Below, in pieces: positions 25,130 to 35,584 of a stretch of 64,000 nucleotides of DNA. Under the pieces are notes generated by a model. It saw only the letters and a list, made by a program, of their open reading frames with translations, searched no databases and was not told the DNA's origin. Position 1 is the first letter of the stretch, and the number at the start of each line of letters is the position of its first letter. The position numbers and the translations under genes are program-made. Source of the DNA: Kalaharituber pfeilii (taxonomy: Eukaryota; Ascomycota; Pezizomycetes; Pezizales; Pezizaceae); contig WHUZ01000018.1 in the NCBI GenBank assembly GCA_015179045.1, positions 496,001-560,000 on the forward strand, given 5' to 3'.

Positions 25130-25580
25130 ATCTAACTTTTTCGATATAGGCATCTTCCTTCAGGACCAGCAGGGTTTCCCCACATCTCCAATTTACCTTG
25201 TATCACCAGCTTTTCCCCTGCATCGCCAGCTTTCCCTCCCCCCATCGCCAGCTTTTCCCACTTCATCAACATGGTTCACTTTCCTTGCTTCTCGGCATAG
25301 CCAGCTCTAGCTCTTCCAGGCAGAGGAATAGCGTGACGGAACAGGCGTCATCACCCAGGCTTAGTCGTCTATGGTTTGCGAAGCCGGGGTCGCTCTGGAC
25401 GCTCCTCATCCGGGAAGCCTGAGAAAGCTGAGCCATTGAGGATACCGAGTCAACACGGAGACTCTGGAAAAGCTGGTGATACCGGGGAAGTTTATGTCGA
25501 AAAAAGTTAGATATTTCGGAGAAAGCTGACTTTCCTGATAAACTAGCGATGCGGGGAAGTTGGCCACCGAATCGCAAAAG
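25130..25580. repeat. Imperfect foldback region with a recurring CATCGCCAGCTTTTCCCC-like motif
   Basis: The left arm carries TATCTAACTTTTTCGA (about 25130) and TATCACCAGCTTTTCC (about 25201). The right side carries the inverse of the same two blocks (about 25467-25484 and 25495-25510). Several tandem variants of CATCGCCAGCTTTTCCC lie inside at 25217-25262. This may be a decayed foldback transposon or a hairpin-forming repeat. Exact ends were not found. Confidence 0.45.
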
Positions 25581-26394
25581 GGCGGTTCTTATACATAGCA
25601 TGGTATGGCAATTGTTTGAAGCAGCACACTTGCAATAGAATGCGGCCGAGTGCAATGCAATGAGGCGTAGCAAAAATTTACATTATATAGTGGTGATGAC
25701 CTATGTATAACGGGTAAAGGCTATATAGCGGACAAGAATGCAGGAACAGTGCTCTGCTGTTTCTGTATTGAAATTATCCAAGGATAGATTGCGTAACCAA
25801 TGACTAATTCCGTTTGTGATGTCAATGGGGTTGGTGTAGAGATATGCTCAGATTGTGCTTTTTTTGCACTGGTTGGCTACTGTTGCAGCAAGAGTTCCCT
25901 GGGATAGGAAAGGGAGCGCGGGTCATAGATAGATGACTTTCTATTGAACCTCTCAGTGCCAAAATATTCCATATTGTACAGATGATAGGTGTGTAGGAGA
26001 ACAGGGGAAAAACCCGCAAATCCTCTGCTCCCTCGTGCTTATATTTCAGCAGGACTGATGCTCTAGCGAGATGCAGAAGCGAAGGCGAATGGAATGTGGA
26101 GCTGATGCCAAGCATACTCTATTTCTTCTCTTGCCAAATGAGAACGGAGTGCACAATTGGCGTACCAGTACCGTACCAGTACCGTACTGGAGTCTAGTAT
26201 GCAGCTGCCAATGGTTGTTCAAACACGGCAGCCTGGGTGCATACCGGTAGTACAAAATCACAACCGTCACGAAAACAAAATGCGGGGCCACCGTCCCTAC
26301 TCCCTCAAACTGAATTCAAAAGACTCCTTGTCCAAGTCTTCGCCAGTATTAGCACTTCGTGTTTTGTAAGATCCAACACAAGTCATTCCTTGAG
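25581..26394. other. Upstream region of the second STAND gene
   Basis: No gene was recognised. A small duplication of CGTACCAGTAC occurs around 26160-26185. The promoter of the STAND gene at 26395 must lie here or nearby. Confidence 0.35.
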
Positions 26395-29370
26395 ATGGAG
26401 GATAAACGAAGGCCCAATAGTCCAAGGGGATTCCGTGAGCGCATCGCGCACAAGCTTGGGGTCAATAAGTCGACGTCAGTTTTCGAAAAAGAATGGCGAT
26501 TCACCTCCGCTTAGGCTAACATCCACCACTTCATAGACGAGCATCTAGATCGGAATCTCCAGGCCCTACCCTTGTACCGCTTCCGCAATCAGCACAGACG
26601 CAAACTGTTGACAACACCTTAGCATCCAGTTCTTCATATTCACTAACGCAGCAATCAGGAGTGTGTGCGCCTCAAGTTCCTCAGCAGACTGTAGAGAGCA
26701 ATAAAATTCGTGGCACTATCGAAGAAATAATTTATGAGCTAGAGTCCGCTAGAGCTAATACCGGAAGAAAATTCACCAACAAGAACGTGGAGCGAATAGG
26801 GCAAATCCTCAAGGGGGTGCAGAAATATGCAGCAATTGTCGATGTAGCTATACAGCATAGCCCCGATACCACTGCTCTTGTATGGGCTGGTGTTAAATTT
26901 ATTTTGCAGGTCAGTCATAAAATTATCTATCCCAGAACTATAGTTAATCACAATATTAGATTGCTCTCAATTATGTCGAATTAATGGAAAACCTGGAATT
27001 GGCTATGGCAACCATTATTGATAAGATGGCTTTGTGTGAATTCTACGCTCACATCTATATGACTGCACCGTTGGAGGTCATCCTGAATTCAGGCGTGACA
27101 ACTGAGGCCTTTAAGCACAGGTTGAATTCTGCCCTGAAAGAACTCTATACTGCAATTTGGGCGTTTACCCTCGAAGTACGGAAATATTTTAGTAACTCAA
27201 CGTCGTGTATGTTCAATTCAGTTTGGTCACTTTGACCTTGGCTAATGGGAACCAAATATAGGGGCAAGCAGGATTGGAGATCTTTTCACGCCTTTCTTCA
27301 AATCGCTACAACCATTTCTCAATGATATATCTAGCAAGGAAAAGGTTATCCGAGAGTTGGCGGATGAGGCTACAATGAAAAGGATCATGGGTAAGAACGC
27401 TTATGTGGGTCTTGTATAGGCATATTTTTTAATTAGAATAGAAAATTCCAAAACTCTTGAACAGATGGAGGGCCATTTGGATGATATAAGGAGGGAAATG
27501 AAACCTCTGTCTAGGCTAGAGGGTGAGTGCATGGTCAAATTATTTTCATTTCCAGGAAACGAAACTACAGTTGATACTAATTGTTAAAATAACAGAAATC
27601 ATGAAGGACATATGCACCGAGATCAATGAAAAGTTATCCAGACTGGGTATGTTTTGCTGCACACCTGTTCGCACATCCCTTGTTAACGTAAAACTAGCAT
27701 TGGATCAACGTCAAACAATTGATTGGAAAACTCTAGATTCAGAGTTTGAGCAGCTTAAGAAGGACTACCTAGAAAAACATCAGCTGGAGGAGTTCGAGTC
27801 TGGCCTATATATTCCGGCAGAAGGAGTGATGCAACTGCACGATAGCGAGCGTTTCGACCTACTAGAGGCAATTCAGAAATTCCTCTCAGATACCGTACCA
27901 CAAAAGATTTGTCTGATTCAAGGTGCTGCTGGGTCCGGAAAATCAACGTTCACCCATTATCTTGCACGTCAGCTATGGTGTGAATATGACAGAGCCTCAA
28001 ATCAAGAAGCTGTGGTTATTCCCTTGTTCATTTCACTCTTTAGAGTGTATAAGTCAGGGAAACACCACCAAGATCTAATAGCAGCTTTCTTTGCTAAACA
28101 AGGTTTTCGTCAAGAGCAAATAGAGCTAGTTAGGCGTCAGCGGCAGTTCGTGTTTATCTTGGATGGTTATGATGAAATTGAGAGACGGGATCGCAACTTT
28201 TTTACAGAAAACGAGCTTGACCTATGGAAAGCTAAAATTATCATTACCAGCCGACCGGAGTATTTGCCCTTAGGGTATCAGAGCAAGTTTTACCCTCCTG
28301 GTCAACCGCAGCTACTACAAGAATACTACCTTGCACCATTTTCGAAGTCAAGTATTCGGAAGTATATTTCGCAATATGTAAAGGCTAGACCTAGTAATTC
28401 AGTCGAGGAGTACGAACGCTATATCCTGAATCCTGATGTGTCTGCCTTGATCAGCAACCCTTTCCTCCTCAAAATGATTATGACTGTGAGGCCAGCTCAA
28501 AGCATAGACAAGCTCAAGCGAGGAGATTTATACAAACAGTTTATTGATTATTGGCTAGACCAGGCACATGCCCGTTTGGATAAGATTCAACTACCAGAAA
28601 CCCAGCGTGATGCGTACACTCAGCTGGACGAGATCAACTTCAGCTTGCAAGCACGTTACTTTTCTCAACAGTTTGCATTAGCTCTCTATCGCCATCAGGT
28701 GCTGGAAGCAACGTATACCCCTATTGATGTTTTCTCCAGTTGTACGCCACAGGATCAGTCGGTCTGGGAAAGGTTTTTAGCAAGTAATAACAACAAAATA
28801 CGGATTTTACGCTTTAGTTCACCACTCCTTCGACAAGAGGATTCATACCGATTTTTACACAAGTCGCTACGGGACTATTTGGTAGCTGAAGTACTTTGGC
28901 AAGATAAATCACTCAAAGAGTGTAAAGCCAATGCATTGATCAATGAGTTTCATCTCGTTGATGATCCTGGAGTTCTTGACTTTATCATCGAAAAAGCCTG
29001 GCTATTGCATGACAATCTTTTAGCCTTAGTTGAGCGATCCAAAACCGACTCCAATTTTTCCACTGCAGCAGCGAATGCAATAACAATTCTAGTTAGAGGT
29101 CGGAAGAGCTTTAGTGGTCACGACTTGCGAGGGATACGGATTCCTAGAGCTAATCTAAGTGGTGGCTTCTTTGACCGGGCTCAGCTGCAAAACGCAGACC
29201 TACATCAGGTTCGTACAAAATCAACAAAAACTCATCAATCATATTCAAATTGAGCTAATAGTATGGAGCAGGTTCGTATGCATCAAACCTGGCTTAGAGA
29301 GGCAGACTTAAGTAAAGCTAGTATGAACCATGTATCATTTGGGGAAAGGCCATTTATGCAGCTAAATACA

Positions 29371-30372
29371 TCTGTCAATACGTGCTGCTTCTCTCCTGAT
29401 GGTCAGCTGCTTGCCTCTGGCAGTGGTGATGGCACTATACGGCTCTGGTCAGTTCAGCGTCAAGAAGCTATCCATACCTTCGAGGGCCATAGCAGCTCGG
29501 TATACAGTATAGCCTTCTCTCCTGATGGTCAGCTACTTGCCTCCGGCAGCGATAATTGCACTATATGGCTCTGGTCAGTTCAGCGTCAAGAAGCTATCCA
29601 TACCTTCGAGGGCCATAGCAGCTCGGTATACAGTATAGCCTTCTCTCCTGACGGTCAGCTGCTTGCCTCCGGCAGCCGTGATTGCACGATACGGCTCTGG
29701 TCAGTTCAGCGTCAAGAAGCTATTCATACCTTTAAGGGCCATAGTGACTCGGTAAAAAGTGTAGCCTTCTCTCCTGACGGTCAGCTGCTTGCCTCTGGCA
29801 GCCGTGATTGCACGATACGGCTCTGGTTAGTTCAGTGTCAAGAAGCTATCCATACCTTTAAAGGCCATAGCGACTTGGTAAACAGTGTAGTCTTCTCTTC
29901 TGATGGTCAGCTGCTTGCCTCTGGCAGCTATGATTGCACTATACGGCTCTGGTCAGTTCAGCGTCAAGAAGCTATCCATACCTTTAAGGGCCATAGCAAT
30001 TTTGTAAACAGTGTAGCCTGCTCTCCTGATGGTCAGCTGCTTGCCTCTGGCAGCCTTGATCGCACTATACGCCTCTGGTCAGTTCAGCGTCAAGAAGCTA
30101 TCCATACCTTTGAGGGCCATGGCAACTGGGTAAACAGTGTAGCCTTCTCTCCTGACGGTCAGCTGCTTGCCTCTGGCAGCCTTGATCGCACTATATGGCT
30201 CTGGTCAGTTCAGCGTCAAGAAGCTATTCATTCCTTTGAGGGCCATAGCAACTGGGTAAACAGTGTAGCCTTCTCTCCTGACTGTCAGCTACTTGCCTCT
30301 GGTGGCAATGATCGCACTATACGCCTCTGGTCAGTTCAGCGTCAAGAAGCTATCCATACCTTTGAGGGCCAT
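29371..30372 (+). repeat. WD40 repeat array, units 1-8 (126-bp units)
   Basis: Eight tandem 126-bp units encode 42-residue WD40 repeats sharing FSPDGQLLASGS and TIRLWSVQRQEAIH. Differences cluster just after the GH dipeptide (for example SSSVYS, SDSVKS, SNFVNS, GNWVNS) and in the GS-x-D-x-TI turn, while the framework is almost constant, including at silent sites. Confidence 0.95.
30358..30372 (+). repeat. Left target-site duplication of the LINE-type insertion
   Basis: ACCTTTGAGGGCCAT immediately precedes the poly(T) tract and recurs exactly at 31743-31757 on the other side of the element. Confidence 0.85.
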
Positions 30373-31742
30373 TTTTTTTTTTTTTTTTATTTCACGTAAC
30401 CCCGCTTGCAGCTGTTCGCCATGGCAGGGTCCCTGGACCGAAGTCCTTCTGGCCCGGAGACAGGCACCTGTGCAACTACATACAAAATCGTCCCCTGTAA
30501 AAACACACAACGATACTATGACTTCGGTGATGTGGAGGAACACAAAGCGAAAGCCCAATCCCCCAAGAGAACAATTAAGCACGAATACTCAAATATCCCC
30601 CCAGAGAATCAAGCAGTCATATCCATCTCCTCCACATCCCTCCCTTTCCCCTTTCTGTCCACCTTTGTTATTCTGTCCCAGTCATACAAGCACGAGTGGT
30701 ACCATTTGCCTGATAACCGTACCTTCGCTGGTGTTTGACTCTCTGATTCTACCTCCCCCTCCAGGTAGATAACAATCGAGCTAGTCTTCTTTCCCTCCCT
30801 CCTTTCTTTTCTCACCAACCATCTTGCCGCAACAATCTTCCCCATCCATGGGTTCGCCTTTTCCATCCACTCTCTTACTTTCCCAAGTTTCTTCGTCACC
30901 GCTATGCCATGCACCACAACTGCCCGGCCAGATTGCGGGAGCCTTTCTTTCTGGGATGTTCTTGCTTTCAGAGATGATGTTGGAGGCTTCTTGTTCTGCT
31001 TGGGGAGGTTGGTACTGGACCCCCTTGCTGCGTTTTTGGATTGAGAAGCGGTGGACCTTGTTCGGTTTTTCGGTGGTGCTGCTGGAGGTGGGTTGGTTTT
31101 TTGTGCTAGGGGTGTATTTGGTGGAATGCTTTGAGAGACGATTGCTGCATATGACAGCGGAGGTATTGTCTCTGGCTCGGTCTGTGTTTCCCCTTCCTTT
31201 TGCCGCTGTGTGGCAGCATAGTTCTTGCAACGTTCCCCTTTCGCTGCTGCTGCGAGTAAATCTATGCGCTGGTGTACGTGTCCGAGATAGCCTAGGAACA
31301 AGTCTGTCGGCTCGAAGTTTGGTCTTTTCATAAGGTCTTCTATACATTTCTGGATATGAATAATGATATCTCCCACTGCCTCAAGCATACAAGTCATATT
31401 AACTCCACCAAGTTTTTCAATGATTGACTGGAGCAGTGGGGCCTCGAGACGAGTACTTCTGGCAAGTGTTGTCTTGGCGCCTGAAGATGTGTTTTTCGGT
31501 GCCGGGCTGCCCAATGCCGCGAATCGATTGGTTCGATCCATGGTGGAAGTGCCAAGAAGTCAGGGGTAGTAGTGTGCTTGTCAACGGAGCAGGGAGCTGA
31601 AATCTCCTCAAAACTTAACCCCCAAGGAGGAAACTTGAGGAGTTGGGTTTTTTGGAATTAAAATTAGATCTAAAGACTCAGCGCACTGAGAGCTTGCGAT
31701 CTATGTAGGTTTCGCTGTGGGGGACGCTGTGGTTGCGGAGTG
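30373..31742 (-). mobile_element. Short non-LTR retroelement (ORF1 only) inserted in the WD40 array
   Basis: This 1370-bp insertion lies on the minus strand. Its 3' end is a 16-bp poly(A) tail (poly(T) at 30373-30388 on the plus strand) and it is bounded by a perfect 15-bp duplication. It holds one intact open frame (30609-31541) like LINE ORF1/gag, about 200 bp of 5' leader and about 220 bp of 3' sequence. No reverse transcriptase is present, so it must have been mobilised in trans or by internal deletion of a longer parent. The intact frame, clean tail and identical flanks suggest a recent insertion. Removing it with one flank copy exactly restores the WD40 frame. Confidence 0.85.
30609..31541 (-). 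CDS. LINE ORF1/gag-like protein
   Basis: A 310-residue frame starting MDRTNRFAALGSPAPKN inside the 1.37-kb retroelement. The first 110 residues look helical (QSIIEKLGGVNMTCMLEAVG...). The middle (about 115-225) is rich in Pro, Ser, Lys and Gln (IPPLSYAAIVSQS), as in fungal LINE ORF1 and EKA-like proteins. The last 85 residues (RAVVVHGIAVTKKLGKVREW, then ARWLVRKERREGKKTSSIVI) resemble the RRM-like nucleic-acid-binding part of such proteins. No CCHC zinc knuckle follows, so the usual C-terminus is missing or diverged. The assignment rests on the element context and overall composition. The likely role is binding element RNA. Confidence 0.65.
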   Translation of the reverse strand: MDRTNRFAALGSPAPKNTSSGAKTTLARSTRLEAPLLQSIIEKLGGVNMTCMLEAVGDIIIHIQKCIEDLMKRPNFEPTDLFLGYLGHVHQRIDLLAAAAKGERCKNYAATQRQKEGETQTEPETIPPLSYAAIVSQSIPPNTPLAQKTNPPPAAPPKNRTRSTASQSKNAARGSSTNLPKQNKKPPTSSLKARTSQKERLPQSGRAVVVHGIAVTKKLGKVREWMEKANPWMGKIVAARWLVRKERREGKKTSSIVIYLEGEVESESQTPAKVRLSGKWYHSCLYDWDRITKVDRKGKGRDVEEMDMTA

Positions 31743-31757
31743 ACCTTTGAGGGCCAT
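31743..31757 (+). repeat. Right target-site duplication of the LINE-type insertion
   Basis: This is an exact copy of 30358-30372. The WD40 reading frame resumes from here with TFEGHSGWVYS. Confidence 0.85.
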
Positions 31758-32360
31758 AGCGGCTGGGTATACAGTGTAGCCTTCTCTCCTGACGGTCAGC
31801 TGCTTGCCTCTGGTAGCCATGATGGCACTATACGGCTCTGGTCAGTTCAGTGTCAAGAAGCTATCCATACCTTTGAGGGCCATACCAACTGGGTATACAG
31901 TGTAGTTTTCTCTCCTGACGGTCAGCTGCTTGCCTCTGGCAGCTGTGATTGCACTATACGGCTCTGGTCAGTTCACCGCAAAGAAGCTATTCATTCCTTT
32001 GAGGGTCATAGCAACTTGGGAAACAGTGTAGTCTTCTCTTCTGATGGTCAGCTGCTTGCCTCCGGCAGCCGTGATCACACACTACAGCTCTGGTCAGTTC
32101 AGCGTCAAGAAGCTATCCATACCTTTGAGGGCCATGGCAACTGGGTAAACAGTGTAGCCTTCTCTCCTGATGGTCAGCTGCTTGCCTCTGGCAGCTATGA
32201 TTGCACTATACGGCTCTGGTCAATTCAGCATCAAGAAGCTATTTATTCCTTTGAGGGCCATAGTAAAATGGTAAACAGTGTAGCCTTCTCTCCTGACGGT
32301 CAGCTGCTTGCCTCTGGCAGCCGTGATGGCACCATACGGCTCTGGTCTGTCAATACATTG
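31758..32360 (+). repeat. WD40 repeat array, units 9-13
   Basis: Five more 126-bp units of the same array, now cut off from the start codon. They are followed by a diverged last blade (SCLAWANSPNAPYLTVGSGN) and a unique C-terminus ending at 32699. No new promoter or start is evident. Confidence 0.93.
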
Positions 32361-32699
32361 CAAGCATTGGCCTGCGTCAACTGCTTTCATAATAGAGTCT
32401 CTTGTCTTGCATGGGCGAACAGTCCCAATGCTCCTTACCTGACAGTAGGTAGTGGTAACACAGTTTATGTATGGCAGGTCAAACCCAAGGCACCTCACAC
32501 GCTAGACTGTCACTCTGTGGATATCACTTGTCTTTGGGCAATACCCCAGAACCGGCTCGTCCTCACGAATACAAACATCCAGGGTGCAACCGGCCTCGAT
32601 GCGCTCAACTTACGTCTGCTCAGACAACACGAAGCAGTTGGGGAGCCTGTAGTTGAACCGGGAATTGGTGAAGCTCTTACAGACACTACTCTGTGGTAA

Positions 32700-34861
32700 T
32701 AAACGGCAGTTGTATCGTAAGGCACCGTCTGGGCCTTACCTTTCCCCATTGTTGGAATTAGGCGTACGTATACCCGAGTTGCCATCCGCTACTGTGTGGC
32801 TTATTTTCTATTGGTGCGTTACTGTTCTTATCTCCACAAACTTGAGACTGATCTCCACATACGTTTTATGGCTTGAAGGCAAACCTGCAGTATCTTCACT
32901 TTTTTCACTTGCTGAAGCTCCCCTCTACATTTGGGATTCTTGTCGCCTATCGTTATTCATGTATATAAGTCTGAAGCTCTTGCGACTCTTCATTCTATAT
33001 GCGAAATTACATTGATACATAATTATCGACTCTCTTTCACTCATGGCTTACTAGGACCCCTATACTCGCTGGTTCAGAAAGTATTGGAACGCTACATAAA
33101 TTGTGTGGGCTATTCGCCTTTTGGAATAGTGCAAATTTGTTATGCAGCATTCCGATACTTTACCTGCTCATGCTCGAGCGTTGTATGCTTATCAATCAAT
33201 GCTTACTTTCTCACCGCTGTTTCCCGTTCGGCAGATCAGTAGTGGTCCGTTGCAGTAGTTTGCTTCACTGCTCCATTGACACATACCTGTCATCCCAAAG
33301 AGACATTCGTGGCGTAACCCATTTGCCATTATTTCACCGACGTAGGAAACCATCAATAATATGAATATCAATAGCAATAAGGACCAAGAGGATGCAGGGA
33401 ATCAGAGCCGGAGTACGAGGATGAGAACAGTATAGGGGATATGGCGCCGATATCGGGAGTGGGTCCATTACAGTAGCTGTCAGGTGGCTAATCAAGACGG
33501 CTCCTCAACGGGCTTCACTGCTCAACTTGTCAGCTGTGGCATAGCAGGACTCACCCGAGGGCTTGACATGCTCGGGTCAGCTTGGCTTGTCTGGTACGGC
33601 AAGGTGGGGCAGGTGGGAGGGCGACTCAAGTGTCGGGTGTGAAAGGAATAAAATTTTCCTAATTTCACTCTGATTAAATATAGTTTTATTCTATCGCTAA
33701 ACATTTAATTTATTGAATAAAATAGAAAAATATATAGAGTAGCTAATTATTAGGAGTGACTAGATGCAATAAAATACAAGAAGCATTGGGAGACACGAAC
33801 AACAAATCAACATCGGGACCAATGGAATCTGTTTCCGACCCATCAAGATCGCACTCCACAGAACCCCCACTTAACTAAATACATTATCGCATAACTGGAG
33901 GTGGGAAGCGTCCCCCCAAAATGGCAGATCTCTGGGCGAAGGCTAGCGATCCACAACCTCGTAAACTGCATATGCAAATTTGACGAGAAGGAGGTAGTCA
34001 ACCAGCTAAGTCGAGGGGGTGGTTCCGGCAGGGGTAGAATCCTGAGTTTCTGTAAGGGTTTCGAACAATGGGGTTTTACGTCAGCTCTAGAAGAAGTGAT
34101 TGTATTGTAGATGGTTGTATGTCGCTCTCCTTCTCTGAAGGATATTTCACTTTCTTGCCATCATATCCATCAGGCATCAAACTCGCTAAGTCGACATTTT
34201 CTAGGAAGGATATCGCAGCCTCCAGATTCGTTAGACAGTATGCAGCTTCTCCATCAATTGCCTTTCAGGCACGAAAGCGCTGTATAAACAGTAAATCTGA
34301 TATTACTGTTATCGAAGGGGGACAGTGGATTAAACAGAATATGAGTATTGGCAAGATACGATCAGCTGATGAATCCGAGTTGTGGGTAGATAGCGGGTCT
34401 ATACACTTGTATATTAGTATTCCTACCTTCTGGATTTGAAGGATTGCAGAAAACTTACCAACTACTGACTTGTGAGCCGGACTTATGAGATCCAATTTAG
34501 CCACAGGGGGTGGGAGAGCTGAGGGTAAGAGAGGTGGAGGTTGTTATTGAGGGAGTATAAGAGGCTGGGGGAGTTTGTGAGGGAGTTGGCAGGAGGTGGG
34601 AACGGGACTGGGAGTGGGGGAGGTAAGGTCTTAATTTTCTTTCGACCGTTTTGCGTTGTTGAATTGAACATGTCGTTTTTGTCTTTTTGCTTACTTGTTT
34701 TTTGGAAGCGTTATTTTGGTATAAAAAGGGTTTGGATTTTATTTTTGTTATTGGTACGGGATATGCATATATACATTATTTACGTGTGGAATGAATGGTT
34801 GAAGAAATTGCCCGTTTTGTTATGTTACCTATGAGCACGTGCGGACTGGAGGAAAGTTTTC
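32700..34861. other. Intergenic region before the MITE
   Basis: No gene is supportable. The stretch at about 33650-33790 is A/T-rich, and 34510-34625 is strongly purine-rich (GGGAGT/GGAGG type). Open frames are short and lack motifs. Confidence 0.4.
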
Positions 34862-35584
34862 CTATGGTTGGGGACATCTGTACGCGGAGTAGGGGCGACA
34901 TTTGGTTCGATGACTAAGCACTGCATTTACATGGGTACATGCACGTTCTGCCCGATAGTATGCAGCGAGTTTCAGCGAGTTTGAAGGCATTCTTCCCACC
35001 TCCACCGCTCCATCGTTCTCCCACAGCTCTACAGCTTCTACCACTCTACAACTCCCACTGCCCGCACTGCTGCTACTGCTGCTACTGCTCACACTGCTGC
35101 TACTGCTCGCACTGCTGCTACTGCTCGCACTACTGTTGCTGCTTCTACCGCCCGATCACACTGTCACACTCTACATATCCTAGCCTAGCTGCCAACTTGC
35201 ATATATCTATTGCATCAGTCGCACACAACATAAAACCAAGTAGTAAAGGGGTATTGCATAAGAGATGTACTAGTACCTGTTCTATTCCATTTTTGGTTAG
35301 CTGCTTTCCGCTTTTAGCTAGACTACTATATACTATACTATATTTGGTGATTACTAAAGGGCGACATTTATGACCCCTCTCCATATAAAATTCCTGATCT
35401 TTAACTCTATGAAACACTATAACAAAAAATCAAATAAATAGATATCGCTTCGTAACTTTATTCTTCATTGTCTGATCTATCATATTACGACACGAAACTA
35501 ATTTTATCTCATTATTTTAGTTGCGCTTTAGAGCGTTGAAGTTGGGGTGCAATTTACTCCGCGTACAGATGTCCCCAACCATAG
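34862..35584. mobile_element. MITE-like DNA element with 30-bp perfect terminal inverted repeats
   Basis: The first 30 bases (34862-34891, starting CTATGGTTGGGGACATC) are the exact inverse complement of the last 30 (35555-35584, ending GATGTCCCCAACCATAG). If the outermost bases are taken as a TA target duplication (34863-34864 and 35582-35583), the element fits the Tc1/mariner-type TA rule. The 723-bp body has no transposase frame and contains a GCTGCTACTGCTC tandem repeat at about 35062-35140. It is therefore a non-autonomous element. The perfect termini suggest recent activity. Confidence 0.82.

Larger units (their letters stand above)
26395..32699 (+). pseudogene. STAND/NLR gene (NACHT, pentapeptide-like, WD40), split by a retroelement
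   Basis: The model is 26395-26474, 26537-26909, 26960-27206, 27262-27390, 27442-27522, 27596-27646, 27698-29208 and 29272 onward; the ancestral frame resumes at 31758 and ends at 32699. Without the insertion the product would be about 1504 residues. With it, translation runs into the poly(T) tract and stops at 30399, giving about 1199. Order: basic N-terminus; helical domain with TTALVWAGVKFILQ; NACHT with P-loop GAAGSGKS (about 396-403), Walker B ILDGYDE (474-480) and ITSRPEYLP; FLHKSLRDYLVAE; a pentapeptide-like stretch (RANLSGG, ADLHQ, ADLSKA); then 13 WD40 repeats of 42 residues and a C-terminal blade. In fungi, NACHT-WD40 proteins with near-identical repeats (HET-E/HET-D type) act in allorecognition. 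The truncated form keeps eight repeats and might still be made. The 51-bp intron 27647-27697 is in frame and optional. Confidence 0.88.

Noticed and set aside
30358..30372. The flank duplication could be just another copy of the WD40 repeat sequence
   Set aside because: Every repeat carries a similar TTTGAGGGCCAT string, so the match alone is weaker than usual. The poly(A) tail directly abutting one copy and exact restoration of the frame still make insertion the best reading.
29371..32360. Regular repeats resembling a CRISPR-like or satellite array
   Set aside because: The 126-bp units are in frame, encode WD40 blades and sit in a eukaryotic multi-exon gene; there are no spacers.
34939..35373. 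Cys/Tyr/His-rich frame inside the MITE as a transposase or small secreted protein
   Set aside because: The composition comes from the GCTGCTACTGCTC tandem repeat; no catalytic residues or fold are visible.
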